NCBI GenBank assembly: GCA_034005165.1
Contig: JAVEVE010000001.1
Span: 682,001-746,000 of the forward strand
DNA: 64,000 nucleotides
From: UBA1573 sp034005165
GTDB taxonomy: Bacteria; Pseudomonadota; Alphaproteobacteria; Micavibrionales; Micavibrionaceae
Direction: 5' to 3'
Shown here: positions 32,854 through 41,992 of the stretch, piece after piece
Layout: each line of letters starts with the position of its first letter
Position numbering within the stretch: position 1 is the first letter of the stretch
The notes under the pieces: generated by a model
Databases searched by the model: none
Told to the model about the DNA's origin: nothing
Seen by the model: only the letters and a program-made list of their open reading frames with translations
Program-made: the position numbers and the translations under genes

Positions 32854-33624
32854 TTAATGCGCTTTGACTACGCGGGCAAGGGTTAAGACATCAACACGTG
32901 AAGCTCCTCCACGTAACAATGCATGAACACAGGCTTCTAGCGTTGCCCCTGTTGTATACACATCGTCAACCAGAACAATATTTTTACCGTTAATCCGCTC
33001 CGCGGCCACTGGAGGCACGGAAAATGCCCCGCGAACATTTTCCGATCTCTCTTTGGCCCGTTTGTGTCCTTGTGGGAGCGTATAGCGAATACGGCGTAAG
33101 ATACGCCCGTGATAAGGAACACAGGATAGTCCCGACAAAGCCTGCGCCAATAAACCCGCTTGATTATAGCGGCGTCTGACAAGACGCCTCCAATGAAGAG
33201 GAACAGGAACAATGAGATCTGCTTCCTTCAGGATATGCTCACCCACCCGAACCAATAACGGCCCGAAAGTCACTGTCAAATGGGTCTGATCCCCATGCTT
33301 GAATGCCAAAACAAGGTCTCGACTGGCATCATCATACACAAAGACAGACCTTGCCCGAAAATAAGGCTTTGGGTTCTGAAGACACCCACCACACAACATC
33401 TCCCTATCAGAGACAGCCTCTTTTCTCTCGGAAATTTCGAACGGAATCCCGCAACACGCACAAACAGGGTCAGATATAAAGGTTAACGATGCCCAAGCCT
33501 CAGGTGACAAGGCCCCGTTGCGATCAACGATTCGCCCAGTGAGAGCACATCGAGCAGGTAAAACCATATCTATAACTTTGGAAAATACCCCATGATGCAA
33601 ACGGGGTGATTTTATATAATTCAT
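32854..33624 (-). CDS. comF: ComF family protein
   Basis: A 256-residue phosphoribosyltransferase-like ComF protein. The N-terminal zinc-finger-like part has CACCGIPF and MLCGGC pairs, and the C-terminal PRT site is NIVLVDDVYTTGATLEA. ComF is needed for DNA uptake in naturally competent bacteria, but in many alphaproteobacteria it is kept without a proven role. First gene of the comF-grxC-nit operon, divergent from the large methyltransferase gene. Confidence 0.9.
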   Translation of the reverse strand: MNYIKSPRLHHGVFSKVIDMVLPARCALTGRIVDRNGALSPEAWASLTFISDPVCACCGIPFEISERKEAVSDREMLCGGCLQNPKPYFRARSVFVYDDASRDLVLAFKHGDQTHLTVTFGPLLVRVGEHILKEADLIVPVPLHWRRLVRRRYNQAGLLAQALSGLSCVPYHGRILRRIRYTLPQGHKRAKERSENVRGAFSVPPVAAERINGKNIVLVDDVYTTGATLEACVHALLRGGASRVDVLTLARVVKAH

Positions 33625-33696
33625 TGTTTTCCAAGACTTTTATGGAGATCAGACCCGTTAACCATTTAAACAACAACGCCTAACCTTTTATTTTTA

Positions 33697-36297
33697 TTGC
33701 ATTTTTTATCAAAATGCGAGATACTCATACCCTATCAGCAACAAATGGCAAAGAGCAGAAAAAAGGGAATGGCGCGTCCTAAAAAGATATCCCTGTTACA
33801 AGGTCACCGCAAGGCCATTGGCTTTGGTAAAGAAGACCTTCCCCAACCTGATCAGAAACAGGTTAAAGCGGATATGCCTGCACAGCCTTTAGAGGACCTT
33901 CTTAAAGATATTCCACCCCATATCGTCAAAAAAGCATGGTTCACCCTCTCGCATGTGCTTCCAGATTCAGGAAGTACCGTAGTTGATGCAGGATGTAACA
34001 CCGGAGCTATGACCTACGTCATGGCGGCACTGAAACCTGATGTCAATTTTGTAGGTATGGATGTTGATGCCCCGCGCATCAAGCAAGCCCAGAAAAAATA
34101 CCATCTGAATAACCTGACGTATAAACTTGGAAATATCTATACGGATCTGGCAGATAATTCTGTTGATGCCATTATCAACTCGTTTTTCCTGCACGAAATT
34201 TATTCGGACTCTTATTTTAATGAGCGCCTAATCGAACTGGCCCTGCAAAAGCAGTACAAATCCCTGAAAGAGGGTGGAACACTGGTTATCCGTGACTATC
34301 TGAATCCGACCAACCACGAGTATGTGCTCATAGAATTTACAGATACCGGTGCATCCGGTGATACTTTTGAAACCTGTTCCGAAGCAGATCTTCTGGTCTG
34401 GTTCTCTGAAAACGCCCGCGCTAAATCTCTTAAAGACGATCTGATCGGAAATGATTGCGGATTCTTCTTGGAAGAGCTCCCTCCGAATTTTCCAAGAACC
34501 CGTTTATTCAGAATCCCTGAGAAATGGGCGCACGAGTTCATTATGCGCAAAGACGACCGCGAACGTCTCAAAGAAGAGCTTTCAAAGGAATACGCCTTCT
34601 ATTCAGAAGGAGAATTCCAGAAACATTTTACAGCTCTCGGCGCACGCCTCCAATACTTTGCCCCTCATTGGGATGAAGGTTTCCTGAAAGCGCGCTACAC
34701 CGGAAAAATCCGCATGTATGACGAAAGCGGAAATAAACTTGGACCTCCACCAACCAACCACATTATGGTTGTTCAGAAAATTGCCGAACGCACCAGCCAA
34801 ACTGTACAAGAGCGCAGAACATCGCGCACCAGAAGCGGTAGCGTCTATTTGCGCACAGTTAGGGACGAAAAAACCGGCGGTATTGCCGATATCATCTGCC
34901 GCGACCTCGAATTTGCCGAAGTTCTTCCGTTCCGCATCACTCCGGAAGGAAAGTTGAAAATATATCTGCACGAAGGAGTCCCTCGCGGCCTGGCAAACGC
35001 AGTTCCGCGCATGGGGAAGAACCTTGATGGCCGCAAATGGTCTGGACATATGGTTGAAGCGATCGGTATTGATGCTGACCTCGTCACTCCGATTAAAGAC
35101 AAAGGCATCAACGAGCTACAAATTTTCTCACGCACTCATATCGGCCTGAGACCTTCTGCGGATTCACGCATTCTCGAGGGTGGTGGATTTTACCCAGATC
35201 CGAACAGAATTGATGAGCGTATCCTCACCTATTATTATCGCATTGAAGACTATCACGCTCCGTTCAATATCAAGGAATCCTTGAAAGATATTGACGGATA
35301 TTCTTCAAAAGGGCGCATCCGTGAATTCGATGCGCAAGATATTCTAAACGCCATTGCCGTTGGACTGATCCCTGCTAGCCGGCTGGAGGTCCAGATTCTG
35401 GGCTTGTTCCAATTGATGGGTATGAAAGCCGAAAGCTGGAGCGATATGCCAATCCAGCTACCGGAAATCCCGGTAGAAGAAGCCGTTAAAATTAGTGATA
35501 TTATGCAACAATACAGCCTCAGCGATGATCGCTTCAAGCCGACGCGCGGACAAGCAGGGCAAGTGCGTTTGATCCAATCCGTATTTGTAGAAGAGGGTCG
35601 TGAACAGAACGGAGCAGTCGCAGGTCTGGCTGCACGTGATATTGAATTCGCTGTACAAGAAGACTCAACCATCAACACAGCAGTAGTTCTCCCACTAACT
35701 AGAAACCTGAACGGCGAGGTTATGGCTGGCGTTGTCAGTCAATATCTACCTGTCCCTCAACGTTTCTCAGGAACAGGACAAACCCTGACACTGCCAAGCT
35801 TTAATCTTCCGAAAGAAGTTACAGATCTGGAAGCTGCGCGTCATTATATTGCAGCCCAATTCAACATCAGACCTGAATCCGTTCACCGTATGGGGGAGAG
35901 CTATTTCACACATATCGGGATTACTCCACACAGAATTTATCCGTTTATCGTCTCCGACATCAAAGGTGGCGGACCGATTGGTGCTGGTGTAACAGAACTG
36001 ACAACCCTAAGAAACCTGTGGCAATTATGCTATTGGGACAACCATGACAGCTTCATGAAAGTTGTTGCCATGACTATGCAGACTCTAATGGATAGCGACA
36101 TGTCCGTACGACGCAGCTTCGACTTCAGTATGGCGAAGGAAGTACAAAAAGCAACCATATCGGAATCATCCGTGATTTCCTACTCAAACGGCAACAAAGC
36201 AAGCACAGGAGATCAGACATCTTCTTTAGGTGAAGATTCTGCTCCAGCCTATCCGGTAGAGAACACTGCGTTCAGGACTTATCGTAACCCGAATTAA
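33697..36297 (+). CDS. Large methyltransferase with two repeated C-terminal domains
   Basis: An 866-residue protein with a basic N-terminus. A class I SAM methyltransferase domain spans about 70-235, with motif I VVDAGCNTGAM at 95-105, VGMDVDAPRI, and a typical motif IV/post-I layout (AIINSFFLHEIY, SLKEGGTLVIRDYL). A helical linker follows. Residues about 385-545 and 630-790 then look like two copies of one domain: both have an R-D-L/I-E-F-A strand, a LPF/LPL strand about 10-25 residues later and a conserved-looking YPF/YYYRIED end. They are reminiscent of Nudix folds, but no Nudix box is present. The start is uncertain: TTG 33697, ATG 33745 or ATG 33769. The methyl acceptor is unknown. Confidence 0.65.
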   Translation: MHFLSKCEILIPYQQQMAKSRKKGMARPKKISLLQGHRKAIGFGKEDLPQPDQKQVKADMPAQPLEDLLKDIPPHIVKKAWFTLSHVLPDSGSTVVDAGCNTGAMTYVMAALKPDVNFVGMDVDAPRIKQAQKKYHLNNLTYKLGNIYTDLADNSVDAIINSFFLHEIYSDSYFNERLIELALQKQYKSLKEGGTLVIRDYLNPTNHEYVLIEFTDTGASGDTFETCSEADLLVWFSENARAKSLKDDLIGNDCGFFLEELPPNFPRTRLFRIPEKWAHEFIMRKDDRERLKEELSKEYAFYSEGEFQKHFTALGARLQYFAPHWDEGFLKARYTGKIRMYDESGNKLGPPPTNHIMVVQKIAERTSQTVQERRTSRTRSGSVYLRTVRDEKTGGIADIICRDLEFAEVLPFRITPEGKLKIYLHEGVPRGLANAVPRMGKNLDGRKWSGHMVEAIGIDADLVTPIKDKGINELQIFSRTHIGLRPSADSRILEGGGFYPDPNRIDERILTYYYRIEDYHAPFNIKESLKDIDGYSSKGRIREFDAQDILNAIAVGLIPASRLEVQILGLFQLMGMKAESWSDMPIQLPEIPVEEAVKISDIMQQYSLSDDRFKPTRGQAGQVRLIQSVFVEEGREQNGAVAGLAARDIEFAVQEDSTINTAVVLPLTRNLNGEVMAGVVSQYLPVPQRFSGTGQTLTLPSFNLPKEVTDLEAARHYIAAQFNIRPESVHRMGESYFTHIGITPHRIYPFIVSDIKGGGPIGAGVTELTTLRNLWQLCYWDNHDSFMKVVAMTMQTLMDSDMSVRRSFDFSMAKEVQKATISESSVISYSNGNKASTGDQTSSLGEDSAPAYPVENTAFRTYRNPN

Positions 36298-36328
36298 ATT
36301 CTAATTACTGACGCCTTCCGGATAAAAC

Positions 36329-37216
36329 ATGTCCAACTTTTCATTTCTTGATAAAAATCTTCTTCGTACTCGCGCCCTACGTGCCGCACATTTGCGGACA
36401 CAAGAAGGAGACAATGCTGCCTCCGTAGACTTTCTGCTTCGCTGGGCAGAGAAAGAAATGATCGAACGTCTAAACGACATCAGACATGAAATTAAACAAT
36501 GTGCCGTTTTATCCCCTGCTCCATCACAGGAATTTCTGGACTACCTCTTGAGCAGAGGCATAAAGTTTGAGATTTTTGCTGATCTCTATCTTTCAGATGA
36601 TGAAATCCTTCCTCTTGAGAGGAACAGATTTGATGCCGTTATCAGCTTTTTTGAACTGCACAAAATAAATGACCTTCCGGGCTGGTTAGTCCAGATCAGG
36701 TCTACGTTGAAAGAGGACGGTGTCCTGATTGCCTGCCTTGCAGGTGAAGCCACATTGTTCCAGTTGCGTCAATCCCTACTTGCCGCAGAAATGAATATTT
36801 TGGGTGGTGCATCCCCTCGTGTGATGCCGTTTATCAGCAAACAACAAATGGCAGGACTCCTGCAACGCGCAGGATTTACGTTGCCTGTTGTCGACTCTGA
36901 AACCGTCACCGCTACCTATGAATCAATTTTCACCCTGATGAAAGACTTGCGTTTGATGGGAGAAACAAATGCCATGATTGAGAAATACAAATCTTTCTCG
37001 CCACCGGGATTATTCATCGAGACTTCAAAAATATACGCCGAGCGGTTTGCAGAAGAAAACGGGCGTTTACCCGCAACCTTCGACGTGACTTTTCTGATTG
37101 GCTGGTCCCCGAGCGATACCCAACAAAAACCGCTGCGCAGAGGCAGCGGTCAGGTAAATCTTGCGGATTTTCTCGCATCGGATACGCAATCCGGCGCCAA
37201 TCAAGAAAAAGAGTAA
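36329..37216 (+). CDS. NDUFAF5/BioC-like methyltransferase, degenerate
   Basis: A 295-residue protein that follows the NDUFAF5 group, a complex I assembly factor related to BioC. The post-motif segments match closely: FDAVISFFELHKINDLPGWLVQIRSTL, then LKEDGVLIACLAG, LFQLRQSLLAAE, SPRVMPFISKQQMAGLLQRAGF and ESIFTLMKDLRLMGE. The glycine-rich SAM-binding motif expected near residue 60 is missing (CAVLSPAPSQEFLD instead), so it may no longer bind SAM, or binds it differently. It stands 31 bases after the large methyltransferase gene and near comF, where alphaproteobacteria usually keep this gene. Confidence 0.75.
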   Translation: MSNFSFLDKNLLRTRALRAAHLRTQEGDNAASVDFLLRWAEKEMIERLNDIRHEIKQCAVLSPAPSQEFLDYLLSRGIKFEIFADLYLSDDEILPLERNRFDAVISFFELHKINDLPGWLVQIRSTLKEDGVLIACLAGEATLFQLRQSLLAAEMNILGGASPRVMPFISKQQMAGLLQRAGFTLPVVDSETVTATYESIFTLMKDLRLMGETNAMIEKYKSFSPPGLFIETSKIYAERFAEENGRLPATFDVTFLIGWSPSDTQQKPLRRGSGQVNLADFLASDTQSGANQEKE

Positions 37217-37219
37217 AGA

Positions 37220-37660
37220 CTACTCTCCCTCGCCTTGCGGACGACGTGCCGGACGACGTGCTCCGCCTGAAGATCTCCCACCACCGCTACGCTGTGAACG
37301 GCCACCCTGCCCTTGAGGCATGCCTTGGGACATACCTTGGGAAGATCCTTGTCCTTCGCCCATATCGTCACCGCCATCAGTAATGAATCCCGGGAGATCA
37401 GATATTTCATCGCTGTTACCGGACGGATCACGGCGCTTGGATGAGCGATGCGGCGGTACAGGAATTGGGCGCTGAGACATTTGTTCGCGCTCAGATACAG
37501 CCATTTCGATCTCAAGACGCGCGGAAACTTTACGCAACTCATGGACGGCTTCTTGAAGACGTTCACGGATTTCTGCATCTTTTTTGGCGCCTGCCCACGC
37601 TTCATAAGCGGCGACACAAGCATCTGCTGACTCTCTTAAGCGCTGTCCAATTTCATCCAT
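37220..37660 (-). CDS. Hypothetical protein with Gly/Arg/Gln-rich tail
   Basis: A 146-residue protein. The first 60 residues are a helical hairpin (ESADACVAAYEAWAGAK, then RERLQEAVHELRKVSARLEIE). The rest is disordered: SSKRRDPSGNSDE, an acidic GGDDMGEG piece, a repeat GQGSSQGMSQGMPQGQ, and a basic tail with RSQRSGGGRSSGGARR and RRPARRP. The Arg/Gly tail resembles RNA-binding RGG regions. No family recognised. It ends 4 bases from the convergent NDUFAF5-like gene. Confidence 0.6.
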   Translation of the reverse strand: MDEIGQRLRESADACVAAYEAWAGAKKDAEIRERLQEAVHELRKVSARLEIEMAVSEREQMSQRPIPVPPHRSSKRRDPSGNSDEISDLPGFITDGGDDMGEGQGSSQGMSQGMPQGQGGRSQRSGGGRSSGGARRPARRPQGEGE

Positions 37661-37773
37661 AGCCGAACCTCTTCTTCACTAAAAAACTCCTGAAAAACTC
37701 AGGTCGCAACACTACCTACCTATTCTGCCCGGGTCAAGCCTACCCGAAAGAATGCAGAAAAAAATACAAATCC

Positions 37774-38559
37774 CTATTGGGCCGTCCACCCGCCATCAAT
37801 GACTTGAGTTGTTCCTGTGATCCCACGAGCATCATCAGAAGCCAAAAAGACAGCTAACGCGCCAATTTCTTCAGGCGAAGCAAAGCGCGAATTTGGCTGT
37901 TTTTCGGAAACCAGAGCAATTGTCTCATCTTCAACACTTTTGCCGCTTGCGGCCGCACGATCATCAATCTGCTTCTGAACAAGTGGAGTTAAGACCCAAC
38001 CAGGGCAAATCGCATTACAAGTAATGTTGGACCGCGCGTTTTCTAGAGCAACAACTTTAGTTAAACCGACAACGCCATGCTTGGCAGAGACATAAGCCAC
38101 CTTTTGAACAGAGGCGACTAAGCCATGAGCGGAGGCAATATTGATGATACGCCCAAAACCACGTTTTTGCATACCCGGCAAAGCCGCACGAATACCGTAA
38201 AACACGCCGGAAAGGTTAATATCAATAATCTTCATCCATTTATCAATCGGGAAGTCTTCCGCAGGAGCGACATGTTGGATACCAGCATTATTCACCAGAA
38301 TATCTAATGACCCAAGTTTATCTTCAGCCAATTTAACTGCTGCGTCCATATCTTCCGGCTTGGTCACATCGGCGGGAGCAAATACACAACGCACACCAAA
38401 TTTTTGCTCAATACCGACCCGCTCTGTTTCAATCGCGGCGGCATCACCGAACCCGTTAATCACAATATTAGAGCCGGCTTCAGCCAATTTATGAGCGATC
38501 GCCAACCCGATCCCGCTGGTTGATCCTGTAACGAAAGCAACTCTACCTTTAAGTGACAT
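37774..38559 (-). CDS. bdhA: 3-Hydroxybutyrate dehydrogenase (SDR)
   Basis: A 261-residue short-chain dehydrogenase that interconverts 3-hydroxybutyrate and acetoacetate with NAD. The NAD motif is TGSTSGIGLAIA and NNAG follows. The catalytic set is Ser (INIASAHG) and Tyr-x-x-x-Lys (YVSAKHG), and the SDR end segment VIDGGWTAQ is complete. Length and the INIASAHGLVAS segment fit BdhA. ATG 38559 follows GGAGAAA; the frame upstream is not conserved. It suggests use of polyhydroxybutyrate or ketone bodies, though no phb genes are near. Confidence 0.85.
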   Translation of the reverse strand: MSLKGRVAFVTGSTSGIGLAIAHKLAEAGSNIVINGFGDAAAIETERVGIEQKFGVRCVFAPADVTKPEDMDAAVKLAEDKLGSLDILVNNAGIQHVAPAEDFPIDKWMKIIDINLSGVFYGIRAALPGMQKRGFGRIINIASAHGLVASVQKVAYVSAKHGVVGLTKVVALENARSNITCNAICPGWVLTPLVQKQIDDRAAASGKSVEDETIALVSEKQPNSRFASPEEIGALAVFLASDDARGITGTTQVIDGGWTAQ

Positions 38560-38604
38560 ATTTTTCTCCTTCATACATTGCCTGTCCGATAATCGACAGT
38601 GCTC

Positions 38605-38787
38605 TTAACTTTTAAACAAGCTGGATGCCGCATTCATATGGGCACTCTTGCGGGCAATCTCAAGCTCGGCTCTATCAATTTCAAGTTTGAGGTCGGAAAT
38701 ATAGACCCTTAATTCGTCCAGAGACATAGGCTCCAGATTTTTTATACCTCCAGCCTTATTCTTTTTTGGCAGATCCTCATCAAACAT
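38605..38787 (-). CDS. DUF1192 family protein
   Basis: A 60-residue alphaproteobacterial DUF1192 protein: MFDEDLPKK at the start, then NLEPMSLDELRVYISDLKLEIDRAE, a helix, and a C-terminal SAHMNAASSLFKS. ATG 38787 follows GGGAG at good spacing; the longer frame starts without support. Role unknown. It may be co-transcribed with bdhA, which starts 46 bases downstream. Confidence 0.82.
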   Translation of the reverse strand: MFDEDLPKKNKAGGIKNLEPMSLDELRVYISDLKLEIDRAELEIARKSAHMNAASSLFKS

Positions 38788-39080
38788 CCCGCACTCCCGA
38801 TTGCTCCCTGAATCAGTAAAAATCAATAGAAGAAAGGATAAAACGGGAAAGTCCGAAACACAATGACTATCCCCATATCCAGACTATCCTCTTGAAATGG
38901 ATTATTTTTTTACCAAATACGATGAAAATACGACAAAAAACTGTACATTTGATCCAAAATCACTATAGTCACTCCATTCCCATGAGCATTGGTTAATGAA
39001 CCATGTGGATCCGCAAAAAAGGGACGGATCGGCAAAGGGAGAGTTTTATACTGTACACGCCAAAAATGAGGAGAAGTCCG

Positions 39081-39761
39081 ATGGCCGAACTGCAAATGAA
39101 TAAACCACTGAAACCAAAAGCCAGCGCTGTCTGGTTGATTGACAACACCACCCTGAGCTTCGAACAGATTGCTGACTATACCGGTCTGCATGTTGTAGAA
39201 ATTCAGGCTTTGGCAGACGAGGAAGTCGGTCGCGGTATCATTGGCGAAAGCCCGATCCAGTGCGGAGAATTAACTGCCGACGAGATCGAGCGTTGTGAAA
39301 AAGATCAGAATGCTCAACTGCAAATCCTGAAACGTGACGGACCTGCTTTAAAAGTCCGCGCAAAAGGTCCACGCTATACCCCTGTGGCCCGCCGCAACGA
39401 CAAGCCGGATGCAATTGCGTATCTGGTAAAGCATCACCCGGAAGTTTCCGATGCCCAAATTTGCAAGCTGGTCGGCACAACAAAACCAACCATCCAGTCT
39501 ATCCGTGACAGAACGCACCCGAATTCGTCCAACCTCAATCCGCGCAACCCTACCGAACTGGGATTGTGTACCTATACGGAGCTGGATAAAGCCATCCGCA
39601 AAGGTCTGAAAGCCAAAGGCATAGATCCTGATGCACAAGCAGCAGCAAAAGCAGCAGAGCTTGAAGCTCAAGCTGCGGCCCACGCAGCAGCGTCAGCAGA
39701 AAAAGAAGAAGACAAAGCCAGCTTCGATTTCTCGAACTTCCTGAAATCTAGCGGCAACTAA
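39081..39761 (+). CDS. trcR: Cell-cycle transcriptional regulator TrcR (DUF1013)
   Basis: A 226-residue protein of the alphaproteobacterial DUF1013/TrcR family. It has the typical start MAELQMNKPLKPKASAVW, then NTTLSFEQIADYTGLHVVEI. A second HTH-like block (ISDAQICKLVGTTKPTIQSI in other members; here VSDAQICKLVGTTKPTIQ) is followed by the long C-terminal Ala/Glu coil. ATG 39081 follows GAGGAGAAG; the upstream frame is rejected. TrcR is reported to influence cell-cycle transcription with CtrA, which fits the CckA gene in this window. Cytosolic, DNA-associated. Confidence 0.88.
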   Translation: MAELQMNKPLKPKASAVWLIDNTTLSFEQIADYTGLHVVEIQALADEEVGRGIIGESPIQCGELTADEIERCEKDQNAQLQILKRDGPALKVRAKGPRYTPVARRNDKPDAIAYLVKHHPEVSDAQICKLVGTTKPTIQSIRDRTHPNSSNLNPRNPTELGLCTYTELDKAIRKGLKAKGIDPDAQAAAKAAELEAQAAAHAAASAEKEEDKASFDFSNFLKSSGN

Positions 39762-39793
39762 TCGAACCGCTTCTTCAAAACGGACAATATAAA

Positions 39794-39815
39794 ACGGCTC
39801 CCTAAGGGGAGCCGT
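39794..39815 (-). terminator. Terminator between trcR and the DUF465 gene
   Basis: CGGCTCCC (39795-39802) pairs with GGGAGCCG (39807-39814) around TAAG. On the minus strand TTTTATA follows, so it fits a rho-independent terminator of the minus-strand DUF465 gene. On the plus strand the T-run is missing, but the stem could still help end trcR. Confidence 0.75.
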
Positions 39816-39843
39816 AATTCATGTATTTATATAAATCCTTGAA

Positions 39844-40014
39844 TTACCGGGATTCCATTTCCTCTTTAATGCGCAATTTCTGAAGCTTCAAGCCTCGGAT
39901 CTCTGTATCGGATGCTGACGGGTGGCTACTCAGCTCACGCAGTCTCTCTTCAAGAATGCTATGACGATGCTGTAGAGATTGTTGACGCGCAGACGCATTT
40001 TGGGATAGAGGCAT
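39844..40014 (-). CDS. Small DUF465/YdcH-like protein
   Basis: A 56-residue helical protein starting MPLSQNASAR, with a helical hairpin (RHSILEERLRELSSHPS then ASDTEIRGLKLQKLRIKEE). This is the pattern of the DUF465/YdcH family of small coiled proteins: the second helix with LK-x-x-KL-x-IK-E-E is diagnostic. AAGGAG lies before ATG 40014. It is too short to be found by long-ORF searches. A terminator lies downstream. Function of the family is unknown. Confidence 0.78.
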   Translation of the reverse strand: MPLSQNASARQQSLQHRHSILEERLRELSSHPSASDTEIRGLKLQKLRIKEEMESR

Positions 40015-40229
40015 ATCATTTTCTCCTTAAATTAAAAAATGAATGAAGTGTGAAAACTATACCACTTGTACGGAATGGTTTCTTCAAAAAAACTAGGAAT
40101 CTTTTTCGTCATGTCAAGCCACTTGAAGAATCAATAAGTTAGAGGGATTTTTCCCAAACCCATGCCTCCTCTTCCGTACGAAGAGATATACATATCATTC
40201 CAGATTACGACAAAATACTTAAGGCCTGA

Positions 40230-41945
40230 TTAAACTTTTGTATTACTGACGATCTCTTCAGAGTTTATCAACAAAGAGCGATGCAACTCGCCGGCATCAT
40301 CCAGAATAGGATAGGCAATTGATGTCATCAGGGAATTTATACGACGCAAATCACGGATGATATCCATATGGAGATCGCTCGTTGCAATTGTTTCTGGAAC
40401 CCCTCTTCTAAGGCGGGTCAAATGGTTGAGTGAAGCTTCCCGTTCAGCATTTTTAATGACAACCTTATCTTCGACCAGCTGTCGTGCCAACCGCACATCT
40501 CCTGAAATAAAGACCGTCTGCGCCAATCGCACACTATCCAAAACCAACTGGAAAAGGTTATCGAGTTCTTTTTTACCTTCAGTGGAAAAATCAACACGCT
40601 CATTGATTTTCTTCTCGGCTAGCGACAACAAATTGCGGTCGATAATATCGCCGACATGCTCGATATTCGTTGCAAAATTCAGAATCTGGAAGTGACGTTT
40701 CCCTTCCGCATCATTCATCGTCTCACCGGTAATTTTAACCAGATAGGCTTTAAGCGCCTTATAGAGAATGTCTACCTTCTCATCAGCTTCACGCACTTTT
40801 GAAATCAGGGCTTTATCACTTTTCTGAAAAGCCTTCCAGACTGACTGTAACATCTGGTCAGTCATATCCGCAATCCGCAACACTTCTCGTGCGGCATTGG
40901 TCAGAGCCACAGTCGGTGTATCCAGGACACGAGGATCAAGATATTGAGGCTCGACTTCCGCATCGGCCCCTTCTTTTTTCTTATCAGGAATAGCGCGTGC
41001 AACAAGTTTTGTAACGACCCCAAGGAACGGCAAGAATAAGAGTCCGACACCAATATTAAAAGCCATGTGGAAATTAACCACGACGCGCGCAGGTTGTTCT
41101 CCCAAGAGAGAGAAATGCTCCATCCCCCAAACTTGAATATAGACCAACATCAAGAACACGCCCAAAAGACGCATAATCAAATTGCCAGCAGGAATACGCG
41201 CAGCTTGAGGAGGATCTTTAAGGGAAGACATCAACGGCGCAATCACATTCCCGATATTGGCTCCCAAAACCAGAAGCAGCGCCAGATGTAGAGGGACGAC
41301 TTCCGTATGCACCATCGACATCAACAGCAGAACAATCGCTAAGGATGAATGAAATAACCATGTTAGCAACGCGCCAACAATCACTGACAAAAACGGATCA
41401 TTATCCAAAGGAGCAAGAATAAGCGGTAACGTGTCAGACTCTTTCAAGGGGCCGGCTTCGTTTTTGATAACAGTCAAAGCCAATAACATCAATCCGAGAC
41501 CAACAAAAATCCGACCGACCTGACGCTTAACGCTAGCCTGATCTTTCCCTGAATAAAACGCGTAACCCAAAACAATCAGAACCGGAGATAACCAACTCAA
41601 GTCAAAAGTCAGAAGCTGCGCAACCAGAGTTGTTCCGACATCAGCACCTAAAACCACTGCCAGACCGGCAGTGGTCGAGATCAATCCTTGCCCCGCAAAG
41701 CTGGAAATAATCATCGTTGTTGCCGTCGAACTCTGCAAAAGCGCAGTAACTCCAACGCCAGCCAGCAATGCCAGCACACGGTTTCGGGTTGCCGAAGAGA
41801 TAATTTGCCGTAATTGTACGCCAAATGCACGTGTTACGCCGTTCCGGACCAGACGCAGACCGAACAAAAGGAGGCAAACACCGCCGATAATATGGAGCAA
41901 AATAAGACTGGGCATAGGTTCTCGGAAAAATTTACGAAAGACCAT
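40230..41945 (-). CDS. Na/Pi cotransporter family protein with PhoU domain
   Basis: A 571-residue membrane protein. The N-terminal Na/Pi-cotransporter domain has two repeated halves with the QSSTAT and HSSLA motifs (LLQSSTATTMIISSF and WLFHSSLAIVLLLMS) and about eight helices. The cytosolic C-terminal PhoU-like helical domain spans about residues 345-555. This is the bacterial NptA/YjbB layout; members move phosphate, often outward. The 215 bases upstream of the DUF465 gene and downstream of this one hold nothing recognisable. Start may be ATG 41945 or ATG 41915. Confidence 0.88.
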   Translation of the reverse strand: MVFRKFFREPMPSLILLHIIGGVCLLLFGLRLVRNGVTRAFGVQLRQIISSATRNRVLALLAGVGVTALLQSSTATTMIISSFAGQGLISTTAGLAVVLGADVGTTLVAQLLTFDLSWLSPVLIVLGYAFYSGKDQASVKRQVGRIFVGLGLMLLALTVIKNEAGPLKESDTLPLILAPLDNDPFLSVIVGALLTWLFHSSLAIVLLLMSMVHTEVVPLHLALLLVLGANIGNVIAPLMSSLKDPPQAARIPAGNLIMRLLGVFLMLVYIQVWGMEHFSLLGEQPARVVVNFHMAFNIGVGLLFLPFLGVVTKLVARAIPDKKKEGADAEVEPQYLDPRVLDTPTVALTNAAREVLRIADMTDQMLQSVWKAFQKSDKALISKVREADEKVDILYKALKAYLVKITGETMNDAEGKRHFQILNFATNIEHVGDIIDRNLLSLAEKKINERVDFSTEGKKELDNLFQLVLDSVRLAQTVFISGDVRLARQLVEDKVVIKNAEREASLNHLTRLRRGVPETIATSDLHMDIIRDLRRINSLMTSIAYPILDDAGELHRSLLINSEEIVSNTKV

Positions 41946-41992
41946 AATACATGGAGCGCCCTCTTAGGACAAGAGGAACCATAATACCGCGA

